A stretch of DNA of 64,000 nt from Ferribacterium limneticum (lineage in GTDB: Bacteria > Pseudomonadota > Gammaproteobacteria > Burkholderiales > Rhodocyclaceae), in contig NZ_CP075190.1 in assembly GCF_020510585.1 (NCBI RefSeq), positions 1,858,001 through 1,922,000 on the forward strand, read 5' to 3'. The position numbers were made by a program, and so were the translations under genes. Below, in pieces: positions 62,651 through 64,000 of the stretch (positions within the stretch are counted from its first letter, which is position 1; every line of letters begins with the position of its first letter). The notes below the pieces were generated by a model. The model searched no databases. It worked only from the letters and a program-made list of their open reading frames with translations, and was not told the DNA's origin.

Positions 62651-64000
62651 ATGTCCGCAACAACAGTTTCACAATTTGCCGTTGAACTCAAAATGCCAGT
62701 CACGGCCCTGCTCGAGCAATTGAGCAAGGCAGGTGTGGGCAAGGAGGGTGCCAACGATGCGCTGAACGATCAAGACAAGGCCAAGTTGCTTGATTACCTG
62801 CGCCGCGCGCATGGTGACGAGTCGAAGACCAAGATTACGCTGACTCGCAAGCAGACTTCCGAAATCAAGGCGACAGACTCCCATGGTCGCGCCCGTACCG
62901 TTCAGGTTGAGGTGCGCAAGAAGCGCGTTCTGATGAAACGCGAAGTCGGCGAGCATGTGCCGGAGGCAGAACTCGAAGGGCTCGAACTTGAGCCCGAGAT
63001 GCCCGAGGTCGAATTGGCCCCGGAACCGGAGCCTATTCCGGAACCGGTGGTTGAGGTCATCCCGGAGCCGGTGGTTGAAGTGCCGGTCGAGGTGAAGGTT
63101 GAAGCGCCGGTCGAGCCGGTAGTCGAACCCGTTGTCGAGAAGCCGGGTCCGGTTATTCTGGACCGTGCCGCGATTATCGGCGAGAAGGAACTCAAGGCCC
63201 GTGAGGTCGAGTCTCGTCGCTACACGACGCTACGCGAAATCCAGGAGCGCGAACTGCGCGAGAAGCAGGCGCGTGAAGCTGAACTGATCCGCATGCGTCA
63301 GCAGGCAGAAATTGCTGCTGCCGCCGCCAAGGTTGCCGAGCAGGCCAAGCAGCAGGTTGCTGCCGCCGCCAAGGCTGGCGAAGGTGCCGCTCCGGCTGCT
63401 GACAAGGGTACCCTGCACAAGAAGCCGGATGCTCCGGGCAAGAAGGGCGACAAGGGTCGCGTGGCCGATGATGGCAAGAAAAAGGGCGGCCTGAAGACGC
63501 GTGGCTCCGATGGTGGTTCCGGTTGGAAGGACAACCGTCACGGCCACAAGAAGTCGCACAAGGGTGACGATGGTCAGGGCAGCTTCCAGGCGCCGACCGA
63601 ACAGGTCATTCGTGAAGTGCATATTCCTGAAACTATTTCCGTCACCGATCTGGCGCACAAGATGGCCATCAAGGCCATCGAGATCATCAAGGTCATGATG
63701 AAGATGGGTTCGATGGTTACCATCAACCAGGTGCTGGACCAGGAAACGGCGATGATTGTTGTCGAGGAAATGGGCCACAAGGCGTTTGCCGCCAAGCTGG
63801 ACGATCCGGATGCCTTCCTCGAAGAGTCTGCCGATCACAAGGATGTGCCGCTTGAGCCGCGTGCTCCGGTGGTGACCGTCATGGGTCACGTCGACCACGG
63901 CAAGACCTCGCTGCTCGACTACATTCGCCGTGCCAAGGTAGCGGCGGGCGAAGCCGGCGGCATTACCCAGCACATTGGTGCTTACCACGTCGAAACCGAC
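62651..64000 (+). CDS. infB: Translation initiation factor IF-2 (partial, 3' end outside window)
   Basis: The open frame from ATG 62651 to the window edge encodes 450 residues. It contains the IF2_N domain ([20 protein letters not shown]), a long acidic Pro/Glu/Val-rich repeat region (about 115-170), an Ala/Lys helical stretch, a second IF2_N and the GTPase G1 motif [17 protein letters not shown], and runs to [25 protein letters not shown] lies upstream. It is co-transcribed with nusA. No frameshift is seen. Confidence 0.95.
   Translation, partial: MSATTVSQFAVELKMPVTALLEQLSKAGVGKEGANDALNDQDKAKLLDYLRRAHGDESKTKITLTRKQTSEIKATDSHGRARTVQVEVRKKRVLMKREVGEHVPEAELEGLELEPEMPEVELAPEPEPIPEPVVEVIPEPVVEVPVEVKVEAPVEPVVEPVVEKPGPVILDRAAIIGEKELKAREVESRRYTTLREIQERELREKQAREAELIRMRQQAEIAAAAAKVAEQAKQQVAAAAKAGEGAAPAADKGTLHKKPDAPGKKGDKGRVADDGKKKGGLKTRGSDGGSGWKDNRHGHKKSHKGDDGQGSFQAPTEQVIREVHIPETISVTDLAHKMAIKAIEIIKVMMKMGSMVTINQVLDQETAMIVVEEMGHKAFAAKLDDPDAFLEESADHKDVPLEPRAPVVTVMGHVDHGKTSLLDYIRRAKVAAGEAGGITQHIGAYHVETD

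Noticed and set aside
62990..63170. PEP-rich stretch in IF-2 as a sorting signal
   Set aside because: These Pro/Glu/Val repeats are internal, lack a hydrophobic helix and basic tail, and are normal in the variable region of IF-2.
1..64000. CRISPR arrays, insertion sequences, prophage genes, rRNA operons
   Set aside because: Looked for regular spaced repeats, transposase motifs and rRNA sequence; none seen.

Overview
The window looks like a betaproteobacterial chromosome, most likely of the Rhodocyclales (Dechloromonas/Azonexus-like). The placement rests on GC-rich coding with strong third-position bias, the gcvTHP, scpAB-rluB and rimP-nusA-infB arrangements, and a complete exosortase-B (XrtB/EpsH-type) exopolysaccharide locus of the Methylobacillus/Rhodocyclaceae kind. 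The genus is inferred from protein resemblance and was not checked by alignment.

Layout. 1-3.5 kb: minus-strand MoxR / DUF58 / transglutaminase (TgpA-like) operon, cut by the left edge. 3.6-9.5 kb: housekeeping genes (HDAC-family deacetylase, lysC, tRNA-Ser(GCU), DUF4124 protein, GIY-YIG protein, RNase D-like exonuclease, YceH, arginase family). 9.6-10.4 kb: a Phd/RelE-type toxin-antitoxin pair between two imperfect ~84-bp direct repeats. 10.8-33.9 kb: the EPS locus: epsLDEFG, xrtB, epsI, gmd, fcl, then a translationally coupled run of flippase, acyltransferases, polymerase, glycosyltransferases, a polysaccharide lyase, a WecB/TagA transferase, gmm and ugd. The middle of this run (about 19.7-24.8 kb) is AT-rich and looks transferred. 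33.9-41.8 kb: two nearly identical manC genes in direct orientation enclosing rfbBDAC and an unrelated GSU2403-like nucleotidyltransferase gene. 41.8-49.1 kb: two PEP-CTERM proteins, a sugar nucleotidyltransferase, a VanZ-like protein, the LuxR-type regulator EpsA, a glucose-phosphate transferase, a lytic transglycosylase and a DnaJ-like protein. 49.1-54.5 kb: gcvT-gcvH-gcvP on the minus strand behind a tandem glycine riboswitch. 54.6-64 kb: RNase AM-like PHP protein, YciO-like protein, M50 protease, trpS, a LAB_N protein, scpA, scpB, rluB, rimP, nusA and partial infB.

How the genes fit together. gmd/fcl, manC, rfbBDAC and ugd would supply GDP-L-fucose, GDP-mannose, dTDP-L-rhamnose and UDP-glucuronate to a Wzx/Wzy-type pathway primed by the glycosylphosphotransferase at 45 kb and exported by EpsE/F/G/L. 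XrtB would process the two PEP-CTERM proteins. EpsA is the likely regulator.

Two signals stand out beyond gene content. (1) A roughly 40-bp dispersed repeat with core CCGGTTGACCGTAGCAATC occurs ten times, five between genes and five in frame inside proteins (DUF58 protein, EpsF, RfbB, GcvP, RluB), recalling Rickettsia palindromic elements. (2) A palindromic box AGTC-N6-GACT sits exactly one base upstream of a -35-like TTG at three places: before epsL and before both PEP-CTERM genes. A version with the spacer longer by 10 bp lies upstream of epsA. Together these suggest an unreported EPS/PEP-CTERM regulon operator.
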